Both the position numbers and the translations under genes were made by a program. From CAZBJJ01 sp964492245 (GTDB lineage: Bacteria; Spirochaetota; Spirochaetia; Treponematales; Breznakiellaceae), in contig CAZBJJ010000022.1 of the NCBI GenBank assembly GCA_964492245.1, forward strand, positions 1 through 33,081: a stretch of DNA of 33,081 bases. Direction: 5' to 3'. Below, one piece after another: positions 15,891-23,549 of the stretch. The notes beneath the pieces are model-generated. The model did no database searches. It saw nothing but the letters and a program-made list of their open reading frames with translations, and had not been told where the DNA came from. Within the stretch, counting starts at the first letter, position 1. The number at the start of each line of letters is the position of its first letter.

Positions 15891-16071
15891 AAATCACCTC
15901 GCTGTTTAAGTTTGATATACAAATTAAGCACTGTCAAGATCATAAATAGTCGAATTTTTTATTGTCATACCATATTTCCATTTCAGGCTGTAAATAGTAC
16001 CATCAAATGGCTTTTATTAAACCAGTTTCAGCATAGTCTAAATTAAATTTGCCAAGTTTTAAGAAAAATTA
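15891..16071. other. AT-rich gap upstream of the toxin-antitoxin operon
   Basis: No gene is supported here. A minus-strand TTGACA (15932-15937) could be the -35 of the toxin-antitoxin promoter, but no good -10 lies 16-18 bases on. Confidence 0.35.
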
Positions 16072-16611
16072 TTATTTTCGGTCGAAAAAGGGGTTTTTTG
16101 CGCTTGCGCTTAGGGGGATGGCATAGATGATAGCGGCCTCTTCGCCAAGCAGGTTCATTTCTTTGGCGGCCTTGCCAACGGAGAACATAATCCGGTTGTC
16201 GATACGGGCATCGCAGGCAATACTTACCGCCGAGCCAATGGCAATGCCCAGATCGCCCGTATTAAAGCTGCAAGGATGTTTTGGGTGCCTGTTTTTTTCC
16301 TCGCAATCTTTAAACCCGCAAAGTCCACACTGTTTTAAGCCCATTGCAGAAATTTTAGTTCCAATTAGAACAATTGCCTCGGACAATAAAATATTTTCGG
16401 CATCTCGAATAAAAAAGCCGGCTCCCCTGCCTTCCTCTGCCATGAGCTTCATGTGGTTAGAAATTTCTTTAATTGCCTCTTTGTCGGCCAGGGCAATTAA
16501 AAGATTGTCCACGCCCCGCCCCTTAGGAGCCGTTCGTGCGGCAAGCATCATTTTTTTTGCAAGGGCAATTACCGTTTCGCTTCTAATCTCGTTTTCGCTT
16601 AGTATAGACAT
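16072..16611 (-). CDS. DUF2148 ferredoxin-like domain protein
   Basis: 179 residues matching the DUF2148 family: an N-terminal helix with AARTAPKGRGVDNL, which resembles a nitroreductase-type start, and a Cys-rich core QCGLCGFKDCEEK followed by HPCSFNTGDLGIAIGSAV. The four cysteines could hold an iron-sulfur cluster. The family is common in anaerobes, but its function is not established. The ATG is preceded by an extended -10 (TGT then TATACT, 16618-16626) with a six-base gap and no Shine-Dalgarno, so a leaderless mRNA is inferred. It is transcribed alone. Confidence 0.85.
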   Translation of the reverse strand: MSILSENEIRSETVIALAKKMMLAARTAPKGRGVDNLLIALADKEAIKEISNHMKLMAEEGRGAGFFIRDAENILLSEAIVLIGTKISAMGLKQCGLCGFKDCEEKNRHPKHPCSFNTGDLGIAIGSAVSIACDARIDNRIMFSVGKAAKEMNLLGEEAAIIYAIPLSASAKNPFFDRK

Positions 16612-16617
16612 AGCACT

Positions 16618-16626
16618 AGTATAACA
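16618..16626 (-). promoter_or_regulatory. Extended -10, leaderless promoter of the DUF2148 gene
   Basis: TGT followed by TATACT (16618-16623), six bases before the ATG at 16611. No convincing -35. Confidence 0.6.
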
Positions 16627-16691
16627 CAGAAAGACAAATAAAATTCAGCAAGCTCTTGTCAGCCAGCTTGCAGAAAAATTTGTATGCTAAC

Positions 16692-17777
16692 CTATACCAT
16701 CCAGACTAAGGCCTTTTTAAAAAGCTCCGTGCTGCGACAGTTGCGAAAATCTTCCCCATTGTTGAGGGGATTGCTCGCTTCAAATTCAATAAGGCCAAGA
16801 TCCTTGCAGAAAAAACAGAGAAATAGGTTTATATAGTTAAATTTTGGTATATCCAAACCGGTAGGTAGAGGAATTTTATCAAATATCGGGAAGATCGACC
16901 AAAATTCTTGGGACATCTCGTCTTCGCTTACCCAACTGCCCTTGCGCCGTGAAAGAAAGTACAGAGAAGCAATTGCGGTACGCTGAATCAAATCAAAGAC
17001 AAGAACAGATTGATGGTACCTGCTTGCTGATTCCTGCCAATTTATCCAAAAAAGACAATAGTCAAATAAATCCTTCCAGGCTTCATCTGCGTTAAAGTTA
17101 TTTGCCAGATCTTCCCCGGCAGGACTTAGCGTAGAGCACGTCGCTCCATCTAAAACGAGGTCTTTAGCCAGTAAGTAATCGTGTATAAACCATAAAATCC
17201 ACACATCTCTTTCACGGTTTATATATCTTTCTTCGTAGCCTTTTTTGAAAATAATCTTAGCAGCCTGCCGAGTTAAAACACGCTTGTAATTGCCCTTTGG
17301 CGTTAGCGGAAGAGAATTGTTATTGGCCCGATACTCATTGAGTAAAAAATGGAGCATTTTTACCAAGGGGACGGTAAGTGCTTCCTTGGCAAAGGGTTTT
17401 GGGGAGAGCGAAACAATATCTTTTAATGTGTTAAGGTCCTCGGCTTCAAAAATACGACGCATCTGATCGGGCGAAAGACCAAGAAAATCCTCGCATGGCG
17501 CAGTATTATAGGTGTTCTGAAATCTCGTAAAGAATTGCTCAGCCTCTTCTTTTGACCTAAAGACCCGGTCGCCGATAGCCTCGCGCAGCTTCTCGCTTAC
17601 CTCAGTCGGTACATTGGGCTTATCCATAAAACCCATAAAGTCTTCTTGCCCATTTTCTATCTGATTGCCAGGAAAGGCAATAATTGTCCCGCCATAGGTA
17701 TTTGCACCACAACAAAATTTATATTTTTTTCCCGATCCGCAGGGGCAGGGATCATTGCGACCTATCTTCTTATTCAT
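16692..17777 (-). CDS. SEC-C zinc-motif protein of unknown function
   Basis: 361 residues. The N-terminus is a clear SEC-C motif, GRNDPCPCGSGKKYKFCCG, with Cys11, Cys13, Cys22 and Cys23 ready to bind zinc, as at the C-terminus of SecA. Here it is at the N-terminus and no SecA sequence follows. The rest is soluble, largely helical and aromatic-rich (RERDVWILWFIHDYLLAKDL, YCLFWINWQESASRYHQ) and I recognise no domain in it. SEC-C modules are commonly attached to ribosome- or protein-binding proteins, but nothing specific can be claimed. The ATG follows TAAAAT after six bases, with TTGAAA 16 bases further up, a leaderless layout. Confidence 0.75.
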   Translation of the reverse strand: MNKKIGRNDPCPCGSGKKYKFCCGANTYGGTIIAFPGNQIENGQEDFMGFMDKPNVPTEVSEKLREAIGDRVFRSKEEAEQFFTRFQNTYNTAPCEDFLGLSPDQMRRIFEAEDLNTLKDIVSLSPKPFAKEALTVPLVKMLHFLLNEYRANNNSLPLTPKGNYKRVLTRQAAKIIFKKGYEERYINRERDVWILWFIHDYLLAKDLVLDGATCSTLSPAGEDLANNFNADEAWKDLFDYCLFWINWQESASRYHQSVLVFDLIQRTAIASLYFLSRRKGSWVSEDEMSQEFWSIFPIFDKIPLPTGLDIPKFNYINLFLCFFCKDLGLIEFEASNPLNNGEDFRNCRSTELFKKALVWMV

Positions 17778-17783
17778 CCATTT

Positions 17784-17811
17784 ATTTTAACATAAGGGAG
17801 AAATTTTTCAA
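17784..17811 (-). promoter_or_regulatory. Leaderless promoter of the SEC-C gene
   Basis: TTGAAA (17806-17811), 16-base spacer ending in TGT, TAAAAT (17784-17789), then six bases to the ATG at 17777. Confidence 0.65.
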
Positions 17812-17857
17812 ATCAATTTACAAAACACGTGAATATTTAGGTGAAAGATTCGGGAAA

Positions 17858-19189
17858 CTAGTTATGGTTCCCCTCGATGCCAATATCGGTTCTAAAGCCC
17901 ATGCCTTCAAAGCCCACTGCGCCCATACCGCGGTAGGCCCTGTTGCGGGCCTCGTCCATATCGGCAGCAAGGGCCTGCACCGCCAGCACCCGCCCACCAG
18001 TGGTTATAAGCTTATCGCCCTCTTGGCGGGCGCCGGCAACAAAGACCTTGCAGTTGGCCTGTTCCAGAGCTTTTAAATCCATTTTAATAAAATCGCCCTT
18101 GCGGTAGGGGCCGGGATAGCCATCGCTCACCGCCACTGGTGCGCAGGAATGGGCCTTTTTCCAGCGCAGGTCGAAGCCCGAAAGCTTACCCGCCTCAATC
18201 GCCTGGCAGAGCTCGATAATATCGCTTTCCATAAGCGGCAATACGGCCTGGGTTTCGGGGTCGCCTAAGCGGACATTGTATTCCAAAAGGGAGCAGCGCC
18301 CCCCATCGACCATGAGTCCAAAAAAGATAAAACCGCGGTAATCCATGCCTTCGCTATGAATACCCCGAAGGGTGGGCATTAAAATATGTTCATGAAAATC
18401 TTTTTGAGCCACAGCATCAAAATCGCTCACCGGTGCAATGGCCCCCATCCCCCCGGTATTTGGGCCCTCGCCATTGTTGTATCGGCGTTTGTGGTCGCGG
18501 GCTGGAACAAAGGGCAGGATAATAGCCTCCTCGATACCCGCATTGGGGCAAATGGAAACAGCCGCCAAAACAGAAACCTCCACCCCCTGCAGATAATCCT
18601 CGATAAGCACCGTCTTACCGGCATCACCCAAACTATTCTTACACATAAAATCGTCAAGGGCCTGCACCGCCATTGCCAGGCTTGTGGCCACCACCACACC
18701 CTTTCCTGCGGCAAGTCCATCGGCTTTAATAACGAGGGGCTCGGTGGCGCTTTCCATAAAATGATCTTCGGCTATACTTTTGGCCTGCTCGAAATTCTCA
18801 ACGCCAATGCTCTGCGCTGCACGGACCCCATGTTTTTGCATAAACTCTTTGGAAAAAAGCTTGCTCGATTCCAGGCGGGCGGCATGGGAGTCGGGCCCCA
18901 AAACCACAAGGCCGGCAGATCGAAAGCTATCTACAATGCCCGCTGCCAGGGGCGCCTCTGGGCCAATAAAGACCATATCTATAGCCTTTTTTTTAGAAAA
19001 GGCTATGAGCTCCTGTATTCCCTCCTGGGTTTCAAAAGGGGCCCGAAGGGGCACATTGCTGCATTTTTTTTCTAAGGCCGTACCCCCATTGCCAGGGGCC
19101 ACAAATACTTCTTTTACCTTAGCCGATTGGGCACATTTCCACGCAAGGGCATGTTCGCGCCCACCATTTCCGACAACGAGTATTTTCAT
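17858..19189 (-). CDS. purD: Phosphoribosylamine-glycine ligase (GAR synthetase)
   Basis: 443 residues, full length for PurD. The start MKILVVGNGGREHALAWK is the family signature, and the ATP-grasp part follows with VIKADGLAAGKGVVVA and the PurD-specific RRYNNGEGPNTGGMGAIAPV; RLGDPETQAVLPLMESD closes the catalytic core. It joins glycine to phosphoribosylamine with ATP, the second step of purine synthesis. Glycine is made by GlyA, encoded 2 kb away behind a purine-intermediate riboswitch. The ATG is preceded by an extended -10 six bases upstream and has no Shine-Dalgarno; the TGA of the upstream vanZ-like gene forms the TGn of that promoter. Confidence 0.97.
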   Translation of the reverse strand: MKILVVGNGGREHALAWKCAQSAKVKEVFVAPGNGGTALEKKCSNVPLRAPFETQEGIQELIAFSKKKAIDMVFIGPEAPLAAGIVDSFRSAGLVVLGPDSHAARLESSKLFSKEFMQKHGVRAAQSIGVENFEQAKSIAEDHFMESATEPLVIKADGLAAGKGVVVATSLAMAVQALDDFMCKNSLGDAGKTVLIEDYLQGVEVSVLAAVSICPNAGIEEAIILPFVPARDHKRRYNNGEGPNTGGMGAIAPVSDFDAVAQKDFHEHILMPTLRGIHSEGMDYRGFIFFGLMVDGGRCSLLEYNVRLGDPETQAVLPLMESDIIELCQAIEAGKLSGFDLRWKKAHSCAPVAVSDGYPGPYRKGDFIKMDLKALEQANCKVFVAGARQEGDKLITTGGRVLAVQALAADMDEARNRAYRGMGAVGFEGMGFRTDIGIEGNHN

Positions 19190-19195
19190 AGCCCG

Positions 19196-19204
19196 ATAAT
19201 ATCA
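19196..19204 (-). promoter_or_regulatory. Extended -10, leaderless promoter of purD
   Basis: TGA followed by TATTAT (19196-19201), six bases before the ATG at 19189. The TGA is also the stop codon of the upstream gene. No -35 match. Confidence 0.6.
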
Positions 19205-19591
19205 GAAATTGATATTTGAGTCTTTAGTTTTTTTACCATTAAAGCGAATATACAGGCGTATAAAATAAGAGCCAACAAGCATGCCAAGAATTGCCCCAAT
19301 GCCATCGGCGATAACATCCGAGATAGAGGCAACACGATTGGGCACAAAAAGCTGATGCAATTCATCCAAAATGCCGGCAAAGACGGTGAGCACTACCACA
19401 TACAGACCGGTGCGAATGGGCTTTTCCAACCAGGCTTCGGGCCTAAACCAAAGGCATAAACTGGCCGAAAGCGCCATAAAAGCTATTCCATGAAAGATCT
19501 TGTCGCTCCACTGCAGGCCCAAATTGGGCATATGCGGGTTTGGCATGGAAGAGAGCGTCCAAATAATAATTACAATGACAATTGCCGGCAC
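19202..19591 (-). CDS. VanZ-like membrane protein (start uncertain)
   Basis: At least 129 residues with four hydrophobic helices and the VanZ signature GILDELHQLFVPNRVASISD followed by VIADGIGAILG. VanZ-like proteins are small membrane proteins; VanZ itself gives low-level teicoplanin resistance, but most members have no known role. The GTG at 19591 has no ribosome site. Coding-like sequence continues upstream (IKTKLHCLLYV), where an ATT at 19621 lies six bases after AAAGGA. An ATG at 19658 with an extended -10 (TGC, TAGGAT) starts an eight-codon frame that would join this one after a one-base shift. The true start is therefore either non-standard or hidden by a frameshift. Confidence 0.75.
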   Translation of the reverse strand: MPAIVIVIIIWTLSSMPNPHMPNLGLQWSDKIFHGIAFMALSASLCLWFRPEAWLEKPIRTGLYVVVLTVFAGILDELHQLFVPNRVASISDVIADGIGAILGMLVGSYFIRLYIRFNGKKTKDSNINF

Positions 19592-19733
19592 ATAGAGCAG
19601 GCAGTGAAGCTTCGTTTTAATACTAAATCCTTTAAGAACGCTCTGGGCTTATTTGCATATGAATAATCCTAGCAAAAACATCAAACATAGCTAATCCTAA
19701 AAACTATATCACCTTTTTTAAATATTTTCTGGC

Positions 19734-21080
19734 TCATATGCCAATAATAGCACTTGATATTGAAAAAAAGATGATAACCCCCAGAATATCGGCCAAGGAC
19801 GTTATAAGCGGCGCGCTGGCGGTAGCGGGGTCCAATTTTAATAGACGTAAGATAAAGGGCAAAACGGTGCCTAAAAGACTGCCCATTACCACTACCGATA
19901 TCATTGCGATGGAGACCGAAACGGCCATGAGCAGGCCGCCGCGCACGAAGCCCACCACCGAGACTGCTAGGCCCATTGTAAGGCCCAGGCAGAGCGAAAC
20001 AGCCAAGTCTTTTAGCACCAGCCGCCACCAATGTTTTGGGTCTACTTCGTGCATAGCCATTGCGCGCACGATAAGGGTTGCCGACTGCGAGCCAGCATTG
20101 CCGCTTGAGTCGATAATAAGGGGCAAAAAGAAGACAAGGGCGGTAACCTGTTGGATAAGGCCTTCGAAGCGCGAAAGGGCCCCCCCCGAAACAAGGTTTA
20201 CAAAGACCAGGGCAACAAGCCAGCCCACCCGCTTTGCATAGAGGGTCCAGACACTTGTGGAGGGATAGGAGGTCTCTAAGGGGGCAACCGAGGCACTTTT
20301 ATGGATATCCTCAGTGGCCTCTTCGCGCGAAACATCGAAGACGTCGTCGAAGGTTACAATGCCCAAAAGAATGCCCGACGAATCCACAACCGGCAATATG
20401 GATAGGTTGTAGTGATCCATAACATGAACAGCTTTTTCCTGGTCGTCGAAGACCGAAAGGTTTATATAATTGCCCTCCATAAGGCTTTCAACCTTGGCAT
20501 TTCCCTCTGCAAGTATCAGGTCTTTTAAAACAATGGAATCCATCAGCTTCCATTTATTATCGATAACGTAAACGATATCAAAATTTTCTATAATCTTACC
20601 AATTTTACGAATATGCTCAATCGCCTGGCTAATTGTCCATTCTTTTTTAATGGCAATATAATCGGGGGTCATTAAGCGGCCCACGCTCTGATCGGGGTAG
20701 CCTAAAAGCTCCATTGTCTCCTTTCGGTCCTGGGGCGAGAGCAGGTCTAAGAGCTTGCGCGTTACCTCGGGGGGCGTTTCTTCGAAAAAATGGGTGCGGT
20801 CGTCGGGGTCCAGTTCCGAAAGCACCTGTTTAATTTGATTGCTCGTCAGCGCCGAAACTAATTCCTCTTGGAAATCCCAGGTCATTTCGGAGAAGGTGTC
20901 TGCGGCAAGGTCCTTGGGAATGAGGCGAAAGACAAGAACCCTGTCGTGAACAGAGGGAATTCGAGAAATTAATTCAGAAATATCGACCGGCTCTAAGGTG
21001 GGCAGGACCTGTTTTAATACATCCCAATTTCTATTTTCTACAAGCTCTAAAATCTCGGGAGAAATGACATTGGCAATCAT
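19734..21080 (-). CDS. mgtE: MgtE magnesium channel
   Basis: 448 residues with the full MgtE order. An N-terminal superhelical domain (about 1-125, DVLKQVLPTLEPVDISELIS) is followed by two CBS domains (about 130-250; VGRLMTPDYIAIKKEWTISQ begins the first) that sense cytoplasmic Mg2+. A C-terminal pore of about five helices follows with FFLPLIIDSSGNAGSQSATL, the conserved NxGxQ pore segment. It imports Mg2+ down its gradient. AAAGGAGGT (21086-21094) is the strongest ribosome site in the window, five bases before the ATG. It lies 69 bases downstream of glyA on the same strand, so read-through is possible. That gap is too short for an M-box. Confidence 0.95.
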   Translation of the reverse strand: MIANVISPEILELVENRNWDVLKQVLPTLEPVDISELISRIPSVHDRVLVFRLIPKDLAADTFSEMTWDFQEELVSALTSNQIKQVLSELDPDDRTHFFEETPPEVTRKLLDLLSPQDRKETMELLGYPDQSVGRLMTPDYIAIKKEWTISQAIEHIRKIGKIIENFDIVYVIDNKWKLMDSIVLKDLILAEGNAKVESLMEGNYINLSVFDDQEKAVHVMDHYNLSILPVVDSSGILLGIVTFDDVFDVSREEATEDIHKSASVAPLETSYPSTSVWTLYAKRVGWLVALVFVNLVSGGALSRFEGLIQQVTALVFFLPLIIDSSGNAGSQSATLIVRAMAMHEVDPKHWWRLVLKDLAVSLCLGLTMGLAVSVVGFVRGGLLMAVSVSIAMISVVVMGSLLGTVLPFILRLLKLDPATASAPLITSLADILGVIIFFSISSAIIGI

Positions 21081-21149
21081 GCTCCACCTCCTTTGCCGGT
21101 CTTTTTAGTTGCTTCGCCTAGGGCAAAACAGGGGGGTGTTGTGCCTTAG

Positions 21150-22661
21150 TTAATGTACAAAGGCCTCTTTAAGGGTGGCCAAATCCAGTTCTGGATACAC
21201 CGGGTAGCGAGCTAAAAGGGCTGCTACCCTTTCGCTGGCCTGGCTCTTTGCCTTTTGTGCAATAGTGTATTTTGCCAAGCTTTTTTTGGCAGGGTCGCTG
21301 GGAATGGGGCTTGGCTCGGTGTTCTTTAAAACAAGGGCAATAATCTTTGCCAATTCCGCCATATCGCTTTCGCCCATGCCCAAGCTGGTAATTGCCGGGG
21401 TTCCCAGGCGCAAACCGCTGGTATACCAGGGCCCATTGGGGTCGAAGGGCAGGCTATTTCTATTCAATGTGATACCACATTCATGCAGGGCGCTTTCGGC
21501 CTGTCGTCCAGAAAGCCCAATTTCCTTTACATTGATTAGCAAAAGATGATTGTCGGTCCCGCCGGTCAATACGGTTAAGCCTTCTGCCATGCAGGCCTCT
21601 GCTAGGGCCTGGCAGTTTTTTACCACCTTAGCGGCATAGTCTTTAAAAGCAGCACTACGGGCTTCGCGAAAGGCCAGGACCTTAGAGGCAATGACATGAG
21701 GCAGTGGCCCGCCCATGGTCAGTGGACAGCCCTTGTCCAGGGCTTCGGCAAATTGTTTTTTTGCCAGCACCAGGCCCGAGCGGGGACCGCGCAGGGTTTT
21801 ATGCGTGGTGGTAGTTACTATGTCGGCAAAGGGGAAGGGATTGTAGTCGCCGGTAAACACGCCCCCTGCCACAAGACCCGCAAAATGTGCCATATCGACC
21901 ATAAATACCGCACCGACCTTGTCGGCAATTTCCTTCATGCGGCGGAAGTTTATTTTTCGGGGATAGGCCGAATAGCCGGCAAGCAAGATTAAAGGTTTAA
22001 TTTCCTGGGCCATTTTTTCAATTGCATCTAAATCCAGAAGGCCGCTGTCTTTGTCGACCGTATAGCTATAGACGTCCATCATGCGGGCAGATACATTGTG
22101 GCGGTAGCCATGGGTAAGGTGGCCCCCAGAATAATAATCCAGACCCAGAAGTTTTTGGTTGCCCATCTCCTTTCGCAGTTCTGCCCACTGGGCATCGGTC
22201 AATTTATAGAGATTTGTCTCCTTCCATTTTTCTAAGGCGGGCGCCTCTACCTTTGTCGTTATCACTGCCCAAAAGGCCAACAAATTGGCATCGGCCCCAC
22301 AGTGGGGTTGCACATTTGCATATTCTGCGCCAAAGAGCTTACAGGCCTCTTCTGCTGCCAGCGATTCAATTGCATCGACATTTTCGTTGCCGGCATAAAA
22401 GCGGTGTGCGGGCATGCCTTCGGCATATTTATCGGTAAGAAGGTTTCCCATGGAAAGCTGTACCGGCAGCGAACAATAATTTTCGCTGGCAATGAGTTTT
22501 ACGCGCTTCCTTTGGTTTTCCAGCTCTTTAACAATGCTGGCAGCCACCTCGGGGGCCACTGTTGCGGTTTCCTGCAGATTGCACAGATAGGCAAGCAGGG
22601 CGGTGTTAATTTTTTCTGCGGGGGTCTTTGCTAAATAGGACTGTACGGGATTTTTGGACAC
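21150..22661 (-). CDS. glyA: Serine hydroxymethyltransferase
   Basis: The start is GTG 22661, six bases after AAGGAG. The longer frame to 22733 translates riboswitch sequence and is rejected. 503 residues, longer than the usual 420 because of an N-terminal extension and an insertion near residues 150-175 (LYKLTDAQWAELRKEMGN). This long form is known from Chlamydia and spirochaetes. The PLP-binding Lys is in TTTTHKTLRGPRSG, and LIASENYCS and NKLPFDP-like SLPFDPNGPW are family motifs. It converts serine and tetrahydrofolate to glycine and methylene-tetrahydrofolate, feeding purine and thymidylate synthesis (purD and thyX are nearby). A probable ZTP riboswitch in the leader controls it. Confidence 0.95.
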   Translation of the reverse strand: MSKNPVQSYLAKTPAEKINTALLAYLCNLQETATVAPEVAASIVKELENQRKRVKLIASENYCSLPVQLSMGNLLTDKYAEGMPAHRFYAGNENVDAIESLAAEEACKLFGAEYANVQPHCGADANLLAFWAVITTKVEAPALEKWKETNLYKLTDAQWAELRKEMGNQKLLGLDYYSGGHLTHGYRHNVSARMMDVYSYTVDKDSGLLDLDAIEKMAQEIKPLILLAGYSAYPRKINFRRMKEIADKVGAVFMVDMAHFAGLVAGGVFTGDYNPFPFADIVTTTTHKTLRGPRSGLVLAKKQFAEALDKGCPLTMGGPLPHVIASKVLAFREARSAAFKDYAAKVVKNCQALAEACMAEGLTVLTGGTDNHLLLINVKEIGLSGRQAESALHECGITLNRNSLPFDPNGPWYTSGLRLGTPAITSLGMGESDMAELAKIIALVLKNTEPSPIPSDPAKKSLAKYTIAQKAKSQASERVAALLARYPVYPELDLATLKEAFVH

Positions 22662-22684
22662 GGCGATCTCCTTGTAGTCATCCA

Positions 22685-22780
22685 GCCCAGGCGCACGACA
22701 GGACGTAATTACCGCTCCCCGGTGGTGCTCCACCTATAGACAAAGACAGGGTTCTCTATCACATACGCCGGTTGCGATAT
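22685..22780 (-). promoter_or_regulatory. ZTP (pfl) riboswitch upstream of glyA
   Basis: Read on the minus strand. P1 pairs TATCGC with GCGGTA, enclosing ACCGGCG on the 5' side and CACCGGGGAGCG on the 3' side. An internal hairpin GGTGG/CCACC precedes GGGGAGCG. A short stem and the terminal GCGCCTGGGC, close to the highly conserved CCGCCTGGGC of the pfl motif, complete it. ZTP riboswitches sense the purine intermediate ZMP/ZTP, which builds up when 10-formyl-tetrahydrofolate is short, and glyA is one of their known targets. The 3' end lies about 14 bases before AAGGAG, with no terminator between, so control at translation is more likely. The second internal stem (ATAGA/TCTAT) is longer than usual. 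Confidence 0.75.
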
Positions 22781-22786
22781 GGCTTT

Positions 22787-22815
22787 ATTCTATAGTTTGT
22801 GCCCTGTTATTTCAA
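22787..22815 (-). promoter_or_regulatory. Promoter of glyA and its riboswitch
   Basis: TTGAAA (22810-22815), 17-base spacer, TAGAAT (22787-22792). The predicted transcription start is at about 22780, exactly where the riboswitch P1 begins. Confidence 0.65.
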
Positions 22816-22820
22816 GACAC

Positions 22821-23549
22821 CTATTTAAAGCCCCGCTGCCGGCAGATTTCGTAGAGCAGAACCCCCGTAGCCACCGAGACGTTTAAAGAATCAATTTGAC
22901 CCGAAGAGGGAATGCGAACCATTGCATCGCAGGCCTCCCGCAAAAGTCGGGCAATTCCGCTGCCCTCGCTGCCCATTATTAGAGCAATCCTCCCTTTAAG
23001 GTCTTTCTTGTGGGCCGCCTGGCCCTCGATATCGGCGCCATAGACCCAAAAGCCGGCCGCCTTTAGCTGTTCCACCGCTCGCACCAAATTTGGCACCGAG
23101 GCAATGGGCAGCCAGGCATTTGCCCCCGCACTTGTCCGCGAGACAGTCTCGGAATCGCGGGCTGCTCGGCTGTTTGGGTGCATCAGAAGCTTAACCCCAA
23201 ACTGATCGCTTGTACGAATTATGGCCCCAAAGTTGTGCGGGTCGGTAATGCCATCGAGTATCACCACAATGGCATCTTCGTCCTCTGGTAAATCGGCAAT
23301 AAAGTTTTCGATGCTCAATTCATTGGATGAAAACCGGCCATCTCCAATTTCCAGGGCAATACCTCTGTTTCCCGGCACAAGCCTATTTAGCTCGCTCTGC
23401 CCGGTGCGCTGTATGGGAATTTTTCTATCAATTGCCAAGCTCTCTATTGCCCTAGCGCGGGGCCCCGCCTTGGAAATTAACAGCGGACCACAGGGCCGCC
23501 CCGAGCGAATTAATTCTTCTATTGCATGAAAGCCGCTTAAATAGGCCAC
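22821..23549 (-). CDS. rlmB: 23S rRNA 2'-O-methyltransferase, RlmB type
   Basis: 242 residues with both domains of RlmB: a short N-terminal substrate-binding domain starting YLSGFHAIEELIRSGRP and a SPOUT domain with ILDGITDPHNFGAIIRTSDQFG, LIMGSEGSGIARLLRE and the knot segment PSSGQIDSLNVSVATGVLLYE. RlmB methylates the ribose of a conserved guanosine in the 23S peptidyl-transferase region; the match to this member is better than for the TrmH-family gene at 5004. The GTG start directly follows the TAA of the beta-CASP nuclease gene, with no gap, so translation is coupled and the two form an operon. Confidence 0.88.
   Translation of the reverse strand: MAYLSGFHAIEELIRSGRPCGPLLISKAGPRARAIESLAIDRKIPIQRTGQSELNRLVPGNRGIALEIGDGRFSSNELSIENFIADLPEDEDAIVVILDGITDPHNFGAIIRTSDQFGVKLLMHPNSRAARDSETVSRTSAGANAWLPIASVPNLVRAVEQLKAAGFWVYGADIEGQAAHKKDLKGRIALIMGSEGSGIARLLREACDAMVRIPSSGQIDSLNVSVATGVLLYEICRQRGFK

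Noticed and set aside
15837..16046. Small plus-strand gene opposite the toxin
   Set aside because: No ribosome site, low-complexity product, and it is antisense to the HigB coding region.
21081..21149. M-box magnesium riboswitch before mgtE
   Set aside because: Only 69 bases separate glyA and mgtE, far shorter than an M-box, and no conserved core was seen.
22662..22733. N-terminal extension of GlyA from ATG 22733
   Set aside because: The stretch is riboswitch sequence, lacks a ribosome site, and the GTG at 22661 has AAGGAG at six bases.
22685..22780. Glycine riboswitch or THF riboswitch for glyA
   Set aside because: The conserved cores of those classes are absent, and the elements present fit the ZTP motif better.
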